Part shown: in pieces, positions 9,121 to 17,458 of the stretch | Position numbering within the stretch: position 1 is the stretch's first letter | How the letters are laid out: every line of letters starts with the position of its first letter | Assembly (NCBI RefSeq): GCF_028607085.1 | Contig: NZ_CP117411.1 | Coordinates: forward strand, 1,612,001-1,676,000 | DNA: 64,000 nucleotides | Reading direction: 5' to 3' | Origin: Sphingomonas naphthae | Lineage (GTDB): Bacteria > Pseudomonadota > Alphaproteobacteria > Sphingomonadales > Sphingomonadaceae | The notes under the pieces: model-generated | Told to the model about the DNA's origin: nothing | Database searches by the model: none | What the model saw: the letters and a program-made list of their open reading frames with translations, nothing else | Translations under genes and position numbers: made by a program

Positions 9121-10674
9121 ATGATCCTCGACGCAGACGGCCTCGGCGAGAGCGGGATGGTGCAGGGGGATATCGCGATCGTCGGCGGAGGCGCCGCCGG
9201 CATCACCATCGCCCAGGCGCTCGCCGGATCGGGACTGACGGTGATCCTGATCGAAAGCGGCACCAAGCGACGCGGCGAGCCCGGCGCGGACGGCTTTCGC
9301 GGGGAATCGATCGGCACGGCGATGGACCCGGCCGGCGGCCGCTTCCAGGGCCTGGGCGGCAGCACCAACCGCTGGACCGGCCGCTGCGCCCCGCTCGACC
9401 CGATCGATCTCGCGCCGCGCGACTGGGTGCCCCATTCCGGCTGGCCGATCGGCTGGGACGAGCTGGCGCGCTGGTACGGCCCGGCCGAGGCGGTTTGCGG
9501 CCTCTCCGATGCCGCCCCGGTGCCGCCCGCTACCGATGGCGATACGGTCGCCCCGTTCGGCTGGCGCTTCGCCGCGACCGGCTGGAAGACCTACCAGAGC
9601 TGGGGCGACCGCTATCACGATCTGCTCCGGCTCGATCCGAACATCCGCGTCGTCACCGGCGCGCTGGCCGCGGGCATCGCCATCGACGGCGGCGACATCA
9701 CCCACGCCCGCTGGCTGACGCTGCGCACCCACAGATTGCGCGAAGTCCGCGTGATCGCCCGCCACTTCGTCCTGAGCGCCGGAGGGATAGAGAATGCCCG
9801 GCTGCTGCTCGACGTGATCGCCAGCCAGCCCGGCACCCTGCCCGCCGTCGCCGACAGTGTCGGCCGCTATTTCATGCAGCACCCCCGCGTCACCACCGCC
9901 ACCATCGCCTGCACCCGCGCGCAGGCCGCCCGCCTCCAACAGAGCTTCAACAATTTCCCCTCGTCGCGCGGCCACCACCACGAGATCGGCTTCGCGCTGA
10001 CACCCGAGACGCAGGCGCGCGAGAGGCTGCTCAACGCCAGCGCGGTCCTGCGCTACGATGCCGCCCCCAGCGCCGCCCGGCGCGGCTGGGCGGCGCTGCG
10101 ATCGGGCATGACGCCCTACCCCCGTGAATGGCTGGCGCTCGCCGGCTATGCCCTCCGCCCCGACCGCCTCCTGCCCCGCGCCGCCACCCGCATGGCGGGC
10201 CGCCTCGCGCTCCGCACCGATCCAATCGTGTCGCTCGTCGTCGATATCGAGCAGGCCCCCCAGCCCGACAGCCGCATCACCTTGGCCAACAGCCTCGACC
10301 GCTACGGCCGCCGCCGCGCCCGCGTCGACTGGCGCATCGCCGAGCAGGATCGCAGCACGGTGCGGCATATGACGGAGGGCATCGCCACCTTCCTCGCCAC
10401 CCGCGATCTCGGCCGGCTCGTCCCCGAGGCGGTGGACGACATCCTCGATCCCGCGCGGATGCAGCACAGCTTCCACCACATCGGCAGCACCCGCATGAGC
10501 GACAGCCCGCGCGACGGCGTGGTGGACCGCGACGGCCGCGTCCACGGCACCGCCAACCTCTACGCCTGCGGTTCGTCGGTCATGCCCACCGGCGGCCACG
10601 CCAACCCGACCTTCACGATCGTCGCGCTGGCGTTGCGACTGGCGGATCACCTGAAAGCGGTGGCAACGGCCTAA
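9121..10674 (+). CDS. GMC-family FAD-dependent oxidoreductase
   Basis: Glucose-methanol-choline type flavoprotein oxidising an unknown alcohol. The ADP-binding motif G-G-G-A-A-G follows a short N-terminal extension (about residues 21-28), and an Asp/Glu for ribose binding ends the second strand (L-I-E-S-G). G-L-G-G-S-T-N is the FAD-contacting loop. The C-terminal GMC domain shows H-H-I-G-S-T-R-M and the P-T-G-G-H-A-N-P-T-F-T stretch, where His and Asn are the usual catalytic pair. 517 aa from ATG 9121; ATGs at 9112 and 9157 are possible. It diverges from the M16 gene. The electron acceptor is unknown. Confidence 0.8.
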   Translation: MILDADGLGESGMVQGDIAIVGGGAAGITIAQALAGSGLTVILIESGTKRRGEPGADGFRGESIGTAMDPAGGRFQGLGGSTNRWTGRCAPLDPIDLAPRDWVPHSGWPIGWDELARWYGPAEAVCGLSDAAPVPPATDGDTVAPFGWRFAATGWKTYQSWGDRYHDLLRLDPNIRVVTGALAAGIAIDGGDITHARWLTLRTHRLREVRVIARHFVLSAGGIENARLLLDVIASQPGTLPAVADSVGRYFMQHPRVTTATIACTRAQAARLQQSFNNFPSSRGHHHEIGFALTPETQARERLLNASAVLRYDAAPSAARRGWAALRSGMTPYPREWLALAGYALRPDRLLPRAATRMAGRLALRTDPIVSLVVDIEQAPQPDSRITLANSLDRYGRRRARVDWRIAEQDRSTVRHMTEGIATFLATRDLGRLVPEAVDDILDPARMQHSFHHIGSTRMSDSPRDGVVDRDGRVHGTANLYACGSSVMPTGGHANPTFTIVALALRLADHLKAVATA

Positions 10675-10689
10675 CCCGGCCCTTCCCGC

Positions 10690-11808
10690 TTACTTCCGCC
10701 CGTATCGCGCCCGGAAATCGTTGGCGAAACCGGTCAGCCGCCCCTCCGCGATCGCCGAACGCAGCCCCGCCATAAGCTGTTGATAGAACCACAGATTATG
10801 TTCGGTCATCAGCATGGCGCCCAGCATCTCGCCCGATCGGATGAGGTGGTGGAGATAGGCGCGGCTCCAGCCAGCGGTCGGCGAATCGGGATCGAGCGGG
10901 GACGTATCCTCGGCCCACTTCGCGTTGCGGATATTGACCGGGCCATCCCAGGTGAAGGCCTGGCCGTTGCGGCCGCTGCGCGTCGGCAGCACGCAATCGA
11001 ACATGTCGATGCCGCGCTCGACCGCGCCGACGATGTCGTCGGGCTTGCCCACGCCCATCAGATAGCGCGGCTTGGCCGGATCGAGCTGGCCGGGGGCGTA
11101 ATCGAGGCAGGCGAACATCGCCTCCTGCCCCTCCCCCACCGCGAGGCCGCCGACCGCATAGCCATCGAAGCCAATGCCGAGCAAAGCATCCGCCGACGCC
11201 TTGCGCAGTCCCTCGTCGAGCGCGCCCTGCTGGATGCCGAACAGAGCCGCCCCCTCGGCATGGGTGCCGCCGCGATCGAATTCGTCGCGCGAACGCTGCG
11301 CCCAGCGCATCGATCGCGCCATGGCGGCGGCCTGCACCTCGCGGGTCGAAGTGGTCGGCACCAGCTCGTCGAACGCCATCACGATATCCGATCCGAGCAG
11401 CCGCTGGATCTCGATCGAGCGTTCGGGCGTGATGAGGTGGCGCGATCCGTCGAGGTGGCTGGCGAAGGCCACGCCCTCCTCGCTGCGCTTGGTGAGTTCG
11501 GAGAGGCTCATCACCTGATAGCCGCCGCTGTCCGTCAGGATCGGCCGGTCCCAGCCCATGAAATGGTGCAGGCCACCCAGACGCGCCACCCGCTCGGCGC
11601 CGGGGCGGAGCATGAGGTGGTAGGTGTTGCCGAGGATGATGTCGGCGCCGGCCGCGCGCACGTCGGTGGGCTTCATTGCCTTCACCGTGGCGGCGGTGCC
11701 GACCGGCATGAAGGCGGGGGTGCGGATTTCGCCCCGGCGCATCGTGATGGTGCCGGTGCGTGCGCGGCCATCGGTGGCGCGGATGTCGAACTGGAAACGG
11801 GGTGTCAT
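10690..11808 (-). CDS. tgt: queuine tRNA-ribosyltransferase (Tgt) lacking the zinc-site cysteines
   Basis: Exchanges guanine-34 for preQ1 in tRNAs with GUN anticodons. 372 residues. The TIM-barrel motifs are intact: D-S-G-G-Y-Q-V at the substrate pocket and [13 protein letters not shown] with the nucleophilic Asp. The structural zinc site is not: bacterial Tgt normally has C-x-C-x2-C just before the S-R-A-Y-L-H-H segment and a later His. Here the segment reads P-D-S-P-T-A-G-W (DNA checked at 10870-10900), two residues shorter with no Cys, while T-E-H-N keeps the His. It may use a metal-free fold or be impaired. queA is not in the window. Confidence 0.9.
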   Translation of the reverse strand: MTPRFQFDIRATDGRARTGTITMRRGEIRTPAFMPVGTAATVKAMKPTDVRAAGADIILGNTYHLMLRPGAERVARLGGLHHFMGWDRPILTDSGGYQVMSLSELTKRSEEGVAFASHLDGSRHLITPERSIEIQRLLGSDIVMAFDELVPTTSTREVQAAAMARSMRWAQRSRDEFDRGGTHAEGAALFGIQQGALDEGLRKASADALLGIGFDGYAVGGLAVGEGQEAMFACLDYAPGQLDPAKPRYLMGVGKPDDIVGAVERGIDMFDCVLPTRSGRNGQAFTWDGPVNIRNAKWAEDTSPLDPDSPTAGWSRAYLHHLIRSGEMLGAMLMTEHNLWFYQQLMAGLRSAIAEGRLTGFANDFRARYGRK

Positions 11809-11833
11809 CCCGCCGCCCTTAATGTCCCCCGAT

Positions 11834-11921
11834 CGTCATTGCGAGCGCAAGCGAAGCAATCCAGTCCCGAGGATCGTATCCGGTCGAGAGACTGGATCGC
11901 GTCGCTCCGCTCGCGATGACG
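11834..11921. repeat. REP-like palindromic intergenic repeat, copy 1
   Basis: Inverted arms: CGTCATTGCGAGCG (11834-11847) and its near-complement at the right end (to 11921), with AAGCAATCCAGT / ACTGGAT as inner arms. A related copy with the same arms lies at 13231-13318, so both sides of the EEP gene carry one. Such sequences form long hairpins after convergent or tail-to-head genes. Confidence 0.75.
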
Positions 11922-11930
11922 AATGAAAGA

Positions 11931-13037
11931 TCAGGCCCGGCGCGCCACCGGCGCCGCCGCCGCGATCGTGACCGGGCTGGTCAGGCGGTAGGTGGCGACA
12001 TAGCCGACATGGTCGGACAGCATCGTGCCGTCGCGCTCGCGGCCGAAGGGGACGCTGATCGAGACCGGCTCGATGCCGACGCCGAGGCCGCCGGCATAAA
12101 CCTGAAGATCCTTGCCCTTGCGGAAGGCGGTGCGGGCATCCGCGTCGCGCGGGGTGAGGCATGGGGTCAGCGGATCGAAGCAGGTGGCGAGCGCCGTCTG
12201 CGGGGCGGCGGCCATGCCGATGCTGCGCGGCAGGCGGGCCAGCATCGCGTTGAAATAGCTGCGGCGCACGGTCGACTTGCCGATATTGGTGTCGCCCGCC
12301 AGCACATAGGGCGTGCCCGCCGGCAGGTTGGCGCGCAGGAAAGCGCCGATCGTATCGACCTGGCGGGTGAAGGCATAGGTGAAGCGCGCCTTCGACACGC
12401 CCGACGCCGCCTTGGAATTGAGGTGGGTGGCGATCACCGCGACCGGCGTGGCCGAACCCGGCACGCGCACCATCGCCATCACCACGCCCTTGTTGGCGAG
12501 GCAATCGAAACCGGCGCAGGCATAGGCCGGGAAGGCCGCGCGCTTGACCGCGACGATCGGATAATCGGAGAGGATGGCGACGCCGCTGTCGAGCCACTTG
12601 CCCGACCGCTCGCCCGCCAGCCACGAGGCGCCGCGCGCGAACGCCCGGTCGGCATCGCTCTCGGGCGCGCCGCCGGCCATGTCGCGATCGGGGCCGTTGG
12701 CGACGTAGCGATAGCCCGCCGCCTTCGCGATCGTCCTGTCGGCGCCGGAGAAGGCCTCCTGAAGCACGACGACATGCGGCTGGGCGCCCTGCACGCGCAG
12801 ACCGGCGAGGCGGCCGGCGATGCGCTGCGCGGCATCGGCGCGGCCGAAGCGCACCGGGAAGGGCAGCCCCTCCACATTGTAGGTCAGCACGGACAGCGAC
12901 GGGCCATCCACCTGCACCGGGCCACCCACCGGCATCTGCACCGTTGCGATGGGCGTCAGGCTGGTCGGCGCGGGCGCCGCCAGCAGCACGGCGGAGACGA
13001 CGACGGTGGCGACAGTGGCAAAAGTCCGCAGGTTCAT
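11931..13037 (-). CDS. secreted endonuclease/exonuclease/phosphatase-family enzyme (sphingomyelinase-like)
   Basis: 368 residues with an N-terminal signal peptide (about 1-22). The EEP catalytic layout is visible: Y-N-V-E-G near residue 53-57 (Asn and Glu metal ligands), V-L-Q-E-A, T-H-L-N-S, a G-D-T-N motif and a C-terminal S-D-H. This is the DNase I fold used by bacterial neutral sphingomyelinases, phosphoinositide phosphatases and secreted nucleases. The N-V-E-G-L-P start of the fold and the secreted location favour a phospholipase/sphingomyelinase-like role, but substrate is inferred only. GAGG precedes the ATG at 13037. Confidence 0.75.
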   Translation of the reverse strand: MNLRTFATVATVVVSAVLLAAPAPTSLTPIATVQMPVGGPVQVDGPSLSVLTYNVEGLPFPVRFGRADAAQRIAGRLAGLRVQGAQPHVVVLQEAFSGADRTIAKAAGYRYVANGPDRDMAGGAPESDADRAFARGASWLAGERSGKWLDSGVAILSDYPIVAVKRAAFPAYACAGFDCLANKGVVMAMVRVPGSATPVAVIATHLNSKAASGVSKARFTYAFTRQVDTIGAFLRANLPAGTPYVLAGDTNIGKSTVRRSYFNAMLARLPRSIGMAAAPQTALATCFDPLTPCLTPRDADARTAFRKGKDLQVYAGGLGVGIEPVSISVPFGRERDGTMLSDHVGYVATYRLTSPVTIAAAAPVARRA

Positions 13038-13230
13038 TCCGACCTCAGCAACAGGGCTTTGGTGGGATGACGGCACCGCGCGGCAAGGTCCGCACCTGTT
13101 CGCGGAACTTTTTGTGATCGGGAGATTTCGTTACGTTGCCGCTATTTCGCCGCCATCGGCCGCGGGTGCGGGCGGGTCTTTGCGACGGCTATCGCACGAT
13201 GGCGTTCAAGCTCTTGGAAAGGCCCCTCTT

Positions 13231-13318
13231 CGTCATTGCGAGCATAGCGAAGCAATCCAGCCTCCCGACCGGATGCCGGCGTTGAAACTGGATTGCTTCG
13301 CTTCGCTCGCAATGAAGA
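13231..13318. repeat. REP-like palindromic intergenic repeat, copy 2
   Basis: Same arms as the copy at 11834: CGTCATTGCGAGC at 13231 and AGCAATCCAG at 13251, mirrored by CTGGATTGCTTCGC and GCGAATG-like right arm ending near 13318 (13288-13318). The spacer differs from copy 1, as expected for a structure-conserved element. It lies in the 297-base gap between the EEP and nitronate monooxygenase-like genes. Confidence 0.75.
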
Positions 13319-13334
13319 ATGGCAACCGGGAGGG

Positions 13335-14345
13335 TCAGCCCCGCTTGGCCAGGGCCGTCTCGGCCTCGGCCATCAGGGTCGCCAGGATGTCCGCCACCGG
13401 CTCCTCCTTCTTGACCATGCCCACGGATTGCCCGGCCATCACCGATCCATTCTCCACATCGCCGTCGATCACCGCGCGGCGCAGCGCGCCCGCCCAATAA
13501 TGTTCGATCTGGAGCTGCGCCTCGCCCATCGCCACCGCGCCCTCGTCGAGCTGCTGGGCCACTTCGCGCTGCTTGGCTGTGAACAGCTCGCTCGACGCAT
13601 TCTTCAGCGCGCGGACCGGGATGACCGGCAGACGCGGATCGATCTGCACCGAGGCGATGGCGTCGCGGGCGGAAGCGCGGATGAAGGCCTTCTTGAAATT
13701 CGGGTGGGCGACACATTCCGTGGCGCACACGAAGCGCGTGCCGAGCTGCACGCCAGCCGCGCCCATCTCCAGATAGCCCGCGATCGCGTCCCCCCGGCCG
13801 ATGCCGCCCGCCACGAAGACCGGAAGCTGGTCGGCGATCTCGGGAAGCATCTCCTGCGCCAGCACCGAAGTGGAAACCGGGCCGATATGGCCGCCCGCCT
13901 CCGATCCCTCGATCACCAGCGCGTCCACGCCCGATCGGATCAGCTTCTTGGCGAGCGCCAGCGCCGGGGCGAAGCAGATCAGCTTGGCGCCCGACGCCTT
14001 GATCCGCTCCAGCGAACCCGCCGGCGGCAGGCCGCCCGCCAGCACGACATGGCCGACGTCATGCTTCGCGCAGACATCGATCAGCTCGGACAGCGCCGGG
14101 TGCATCGTGATGAGGTTCACGCCGAACGGCTTGTCCGTCAGCGCCTTGGTCGCGGCGATCTCGGTATCGAGCAGCGCCGGGGTCATCGCCCCGCAGGCGA
14201 TCACGCCGAAGCCGCCCGCGTTGGAGATGGCGGCGACGAGGTGGCGCTCGCTCACCCACGACATCGCCCCCGCCATGATCGCGGTCCGCGTCCCCAGAAA
14301 GGCCGCCCCGCGCGCCATCAGCGCGCTCACGCGATCGTTGCTCAT
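13335..14345 (-). CDS. nitronate monooxygenase / FabK-like FMN flavoprotein
   Basis: 336 residues, 2-nitropropane dioxygenase superfamily TIM barrel. FMN-contacting features are A-G-A-M-S-W near the N-terminus, the E-G-S-E-A-G-G-H-I-G loop, V-A-G-G-I-G-R-G and G-A-A-G-V-Q-L-G-T-R-F. The set fits nitronate monooxygenase, which oxidises alkyl nitronates; the related enoyl-ACP reductase FabK cannot be excluded from sequence alone. The start at 14345 has GAGGG 7 bases upstream. It diverges from the MarR gene, with about 164 bases between them. Confidence 0.8.
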   Translation of the reverse strand: MSNDRVSALMARGAAFLGTRTAIMAGAMSWVSERHLVAAISNAGGFGVIACGAMTPALLDTEIAATKALTDKPFGVNLITMHPALSELIDVCAKHDVGHVVLAGGLPPAGSLERIKASGAKLICFAPALALAKKLIRSGVDALVIEGSEAGGHIGPVSTSVLAQEMLPEIADQLPVFVAGGIGRGDAIAGYLEMGAAGVQLGTRFVCATECVAHPNFKKAFIRASARDAIASVQIDPRLPVIPVRALKNASSELFTAKQREVAQQLDEGAVAMGEAQLQIEHYWAGALRRAVIDGDVENGSVMAGQSVGMVKKEEPVADILATLMAEAETALAKRG

Positions 14346-14509
14346 CGAAACCCTCGTTTGTAATTCTTGTCGCCCGACCCTTAGACAGCGTGGCGCCCCG
14401 GCGAAACCCTCGTCCCGTGGATAGGGGCGAAGAAGGCGAATAGGCGGCGGACATGCTTGAGATCGGGCGAACCGCCGTCTACGCAAAGCCATGATCGTGC
14501 GGAGGGCGG

Positions 14510-14977
14510 ATGGACGGCGAAACGGGTGACGGCATTGGCCTGGGCGAGCTGGACGGGCTGATCGGCTATCATATCCGCCGGGCTTCTTCGGTGTTCGGCG
14601 GCACTTTCGTCCGCGCCGTGACCGGCACGGGGCTGCGCCAGGTGCCGTTCGGCATCCTTTCGGTCGTCGCCGCCAATCCCGGCATCAAGCAGGGTGCGGC
14701 CGGCCGCGCGCTCGGCATCCAGCGCGCCAACATGGTGGCACTCATCAACGAACTGGTCGATGCCGGCCTCGTCGACCGCCGCGCCGCCGACGACGATCGC
14801 CGCGCCTTCGCCCTTTCTGTAACCCCCCGCGGCGCGGCGCTGCTGGAGGATTGCACCCGGCGCATCAAGGAGCAGGAGGCCGAACTGCTCGCCGATTTCG
14901 ACGAGACCGAGCGCATCCTGCTGATCGATCTCGTCCGCCGTATCGAAGCGCGCGAGGCGCCGACCTCCGCCGACTGA
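14510..14977 (+). CDS. MarR-family regulator, FerC-like
   Basis: 155-residue winged-helix repressor. The DNA-binding part spans about 50-115: G-A-A-G-R-A-L-G-I-Q-R-A-N-M recognition helix, then the wing D-D-D-R-R-A-F-A-L. In Sphingobium SYK-6 the MarR protein FerC represses ferBA and responds to feruloyl-CoA. Here the gene lies 142 bases upstream of an aldehyde dehydrogenase-ferB-ferA operon, so the same role is likely (inference). The palindrome at 15084-15102 is its candidate site. GGAGGG precedes the ATG at 14510. Confidence 0.8.
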   Translation: MDGETGDGIGLGELDGLIGYHIRRASSVFGGTFVRAVTGTGLRQVPFGILSVVAANPGIKQGAAGRALGIQRANMVALINELVDAGLVDRRAADDDRRAFALSVTPRGAALLEDCTRRIKEQEAELLADFDETERILLIDLVRRIEAREAPTSAD

Positions 14978-15083
14978 ACAGGCCGATTCGCGGCCTACAC
15001 CGCGATAGATTTTCGCATTTTTCCGCCATTCTCGCGCACCGCTCGTCGGCGCAGCGGAAGCCTCTTGCCGCGCGTCCTCGATA

Positions 15084-15102
15084 TGGTTATGCCTAATAAC
15101 AA
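15084..15102. promoter_or_regulatory. candidate FerC operator palindrome
   Basis: TGGTTAT (15084-15090), a 5-base spacer, then ATAACAA (15096-15102): 7-bp arms with one mismatch, perfect over GTTAT/ATAAC. It sits just before the AAGGAG ribosome site of the aldehyde dehydrogenase gene, in the only AT-rich patch of that gap. The position suits a MarR repressor of the downstream operon. Confidence 0.45.
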
Positions 15103-15119
15103 TAACGAAGGAGAGATCA

Positions 15120-16559
15120 GTGGCGACGTCCCTTTCCGCGCCCGTCGGCGCACTTTCCCCGGCTACGTTCGATCGTCTGAACCCCGTGACGGGCGCCGTC
15201 GCGACGACCGCGCCGGCCGCGACCGTCGCCGACGCCAACGCTGCGGCCGATGCGGCGGCGGCGGCCTTCCCGGCCTGGTCGGCGCTCGGCCCCAATGCCC
15301 GCCGCGCCGTGCTGATGAAGGCGGCGGACGCGCTCGCCGCCAAGGCCGATGCCTTTGTCGATGCGATGATGGGCGAGATCGGCGCGACCGAGGGCTGGGC
15401 GCGCTTCAACCTGATGCTGGCGGTCGGCATGGTCCGCGAGGCGGCCGCCCTCACCACCCAGATTTCGGGCGAGGTGATCCCCTCCGACAAGCCCGGCTGC
15501 ATCGCCATGGCTCTGCGCGAGCCGGTCGGCGTGATCCTCGGCATCGCGCCGTGGAACGCGCCGATCATCCTGGGCGTGCGCGCGATCGTCGTGCCGCTCG
15601 CCTGCGGAAATACGGTGGTGCTGAAGGCCTCCGAGCAATGCCCGCGCACCCACAGCCTAATCGTCGAGGCCTTCGCCGAGGCCGGCTTCCCGCAGGGCGC
15701 GGTCAACATCGTCACCAACGCGCCGGCCGATGCCGCCGAGATCGTCGGCGCGCTGGTCGATCACCCGGATGTGCGCCGCATCAACTTCACCGGCTCCACC
15801 ACCGTCGGCCGGATCATCGCGAAGCGCGCGGCCGAGCATCTCAAACCCGTCCTGCTCGAACTGGGCGGCAAGGCGCCGCTGATCGTGCTGGAGGATGCCG
15901 ATCTGGACGAGGCGGTGAAGGCGGCCGCCTTCGGCGCCTTCATGAATTCCGGCCAGATCTGCATGTCGACCGAGCGGATCATCGTGGTCGATGCCATCGC
16001 CGACGCCTTCGCCGAGAAGTTCCGCGCCAAGGTCTCGACCATGCCGGTCGGCGATCCGCGTGAGGGCAAGACCCCGCTCGGCGCCGTGGTCGATCAGAAG
16101 ACGGTCGATCACGTGAAGGGCCTGATCGACGATGCCGTCGCCTCGGGCGCGACGATGCTCGTCGGCGGCGACGCCGATGGCGTGCTGATGCCCGCGCATG
16201 TGATCGACAGGGTCACGCCTACGATGAAGCTGTTCCGCGACGAGAGCTTCGGCCCCGTCGTCGGCATCATCCGCGCCCGAGACGAGGCGGAGGCGATCGC
16301 GCTCGCCAACGACACCGAATATGGCCTCTCTGCCGCCGTCTTCACCCGCGACACCGCGCGCGGCCTGCGGGTGGCGCGCCAGATCAAGTCCGGCATCTGC
16401 CACGTCAACGGGCCGACCGTGCACGACGAGGCGCAGATGCCCTTCGGCGGGGTCAAATCCTCCGGCTACGGCCGCTTCGGCGGCAAGGCCGGCATCGACA
16501 GCTTCACCGAGCTGCGCTGGATCACGATCGAAACCCAGCCCGGCCATTTCCCGATCTGA
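15120..16559 (+). CDS. vdh: aromatic aldehyde dehydrogenase (vanillin / 4-hydroxybenzaldehyde type)
   Basis: 479-residue NAD(P)-dependent aldehyde dehydrogenase. Catalytic C281 lies in N-S-G-Q-I-C-M and the general base E247 in L-E-L-G-G-K; F-T-G-S-T-x-V-G binds the cofactor and P-W-N-A-P is the usual oxyanion Asn region. First gene of an operon with a feruloyl-CoA hydratase/lyase and a CoA ligase, so it should oxidise the vanillin or 4-hydroxybenzaldehyde released by the lyase to vanillate or 4-hydroxybenzoate. Starts with GTG, preceded by AAGGAG. Substrate comes from context; the fold itself is certain. Confidence 0.85.
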   Translation: MATSLSAPVGALSPATFDRLNPVTGAVATTAPAATVADANAAADAAAAAFPAWSALGPNARRAVLMKAADALAAKADAFVDAMMGEIGATEGWARFNLMLAVGMVREAAALTTQISGEVIPSDKPGCIAMALREPVGVILGIAPWNAPIILGVRAIVVPLACGNTVVLKASEQCPRTHSLIVEAFAEAGFPQGAVNIVTNAPADAAEIVGALVDHPDVRRINFTGSTTVGRIIAKRAAEHLKPVLLELGGKAPLIVLEDADLDEAVKAAAFGAFMNSGQICMSTERIIVVDAIADAFAEKFRAKVSTMPVGDPREGKTPLGAVVDQKTVDHVKGLIDDAVASGATMLVGGDADGVLMPAHVIDRVTPTMKLFRDESFGPVVGIIRARDEAEAIALANDTEYGLSAAVFTRDTARGLRVARQIKSGICHVNGPTVHDEAQMPFGGVKSSGYGRFGGKAGIDSFTELRWITIETQPGHFPI

Positions 16560-16607
16560 TCGGTCCCGCCCGATCCCCCCGACATCCACCGTTCCGAGGA
16601 CATTGCC

Positions 16608-17444
16608 ATGACCGATCGTGCCGAAGCCGATACCGTTGCTTTTGAAATCATCGACCGCGTCGCCTGGGTAAGCTTCAACCGCCCCGAAAAGCGCAATTGC
16701 ATGAGCCCCAAGCTCAACCGCCGCATGATGGAGGTGCTCGACGAACTGGAGCACAGCCCGGACGTCGGCGTGCTGGTGCTGACCGGCGAGGGCACCGCCT
16801 GGACCGCCGGCATGGACCTGAAGGAATATTTCCGCGACACCGAGGCACAGGGCCTGGGCGGCAGCCGCAAGGCGCAGCGCGAAAGCTATGGCTGGTGGCG
16901 GCGCCTGCGCTGGTATCAGAAGCCGACGATCGCGATGGTCAACGGCTGGTGCTTCGGCGGCGGCTATGGCCCGTTGTTCGCCTGCGACCTGGCCTTCGCC
17001 GCCGAGGACGCGCAATTCGGCCTGTCCGAGATCAACTGGGGCATCCTGCCGGGCGGCGGCGCCGCCAAGGTCGCGACCGAGCTGACCTCGTTCCGCCGCG
17101 CCATGTATCATTCGCTGATGGGCGAGAATATCGACGGCAAGACGGCGGTCGAATGGGGCTTCGTCAACGAGGCGCTGCCGCTCGACCAGCTCAAGGCGCG
17201 CGTGTCGGAGGTGGCGAACGTGCTGCTCAAGAAGAACCCTGTCGCGCTCAAGGCCACCAAGGACGCCATCCGCCGCGTGCGCGAGATGACCTACGACAAT
17301 GCCGAGGATTATCTGCTGCGCGCGCAGGAAGCGGCCAACAGCTACGACAATGAGGGCCGCAAGGAAGGCATCAAGCAGTTCATCGACGACAAGACCTACA
17401 AGCCCGGTCTTGGCGCCTATGATCTCAGCAAGCAGAACGCCTGA
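16608..17444 (+). CDS. ferB: feruloyl/p-coumaroyl-CoA hydratase-lyase
   Basis: Hydrates hydroxycinnamoyl-CoA and splits it into the benzaldehyde and acetyl-CoA. 278 residues, crotonase fold. It matches the HCHL/Ech subfamily strongly: N-R-P-E-K-R-N, A-W-T-A-G-M-D-L-K-E-Y-F, M-V-N-G-W-C-F-G-G-G and G-L-S-E-I-N-W-G with the catalytic Glu at 141 (E143 in the Pseudomonas enzyme). The C-terminal Q-F-I-D-D-K-x-Y-K-P-G-L tail is also HCHL-specific. It lies between the aldehyde dehydrogenase and the CoA ligase on one transcript. Confidence 0.93.
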   Translation: MTDRAEADTVAFEIIDRVAWVSFNRPEKRNCMSPKLNRRMMEVLDELEHSPDVGVLVLTGEGTAWTAGMDLKEYFRDTEAQGLGGSRKAQRESYGWWRRLRWYQKPTIAMVNGWCFGGGYGPLFACDLAFAAEDAQFGLSEINWGILPGGGAAKVATELTSFRRAMYHSLMGENIDGKTAVEWGFVNEALPLDQLKARVSEVANVLLKKNPVALKATKDAIRRVREMTYDNAEDYLLRAQEAANSYDNEGRKEGIKQFIDDKTYKPGLGAYDLSKQNA

Positions 17445-17458
17445 GGCCCGGCCCCGCC

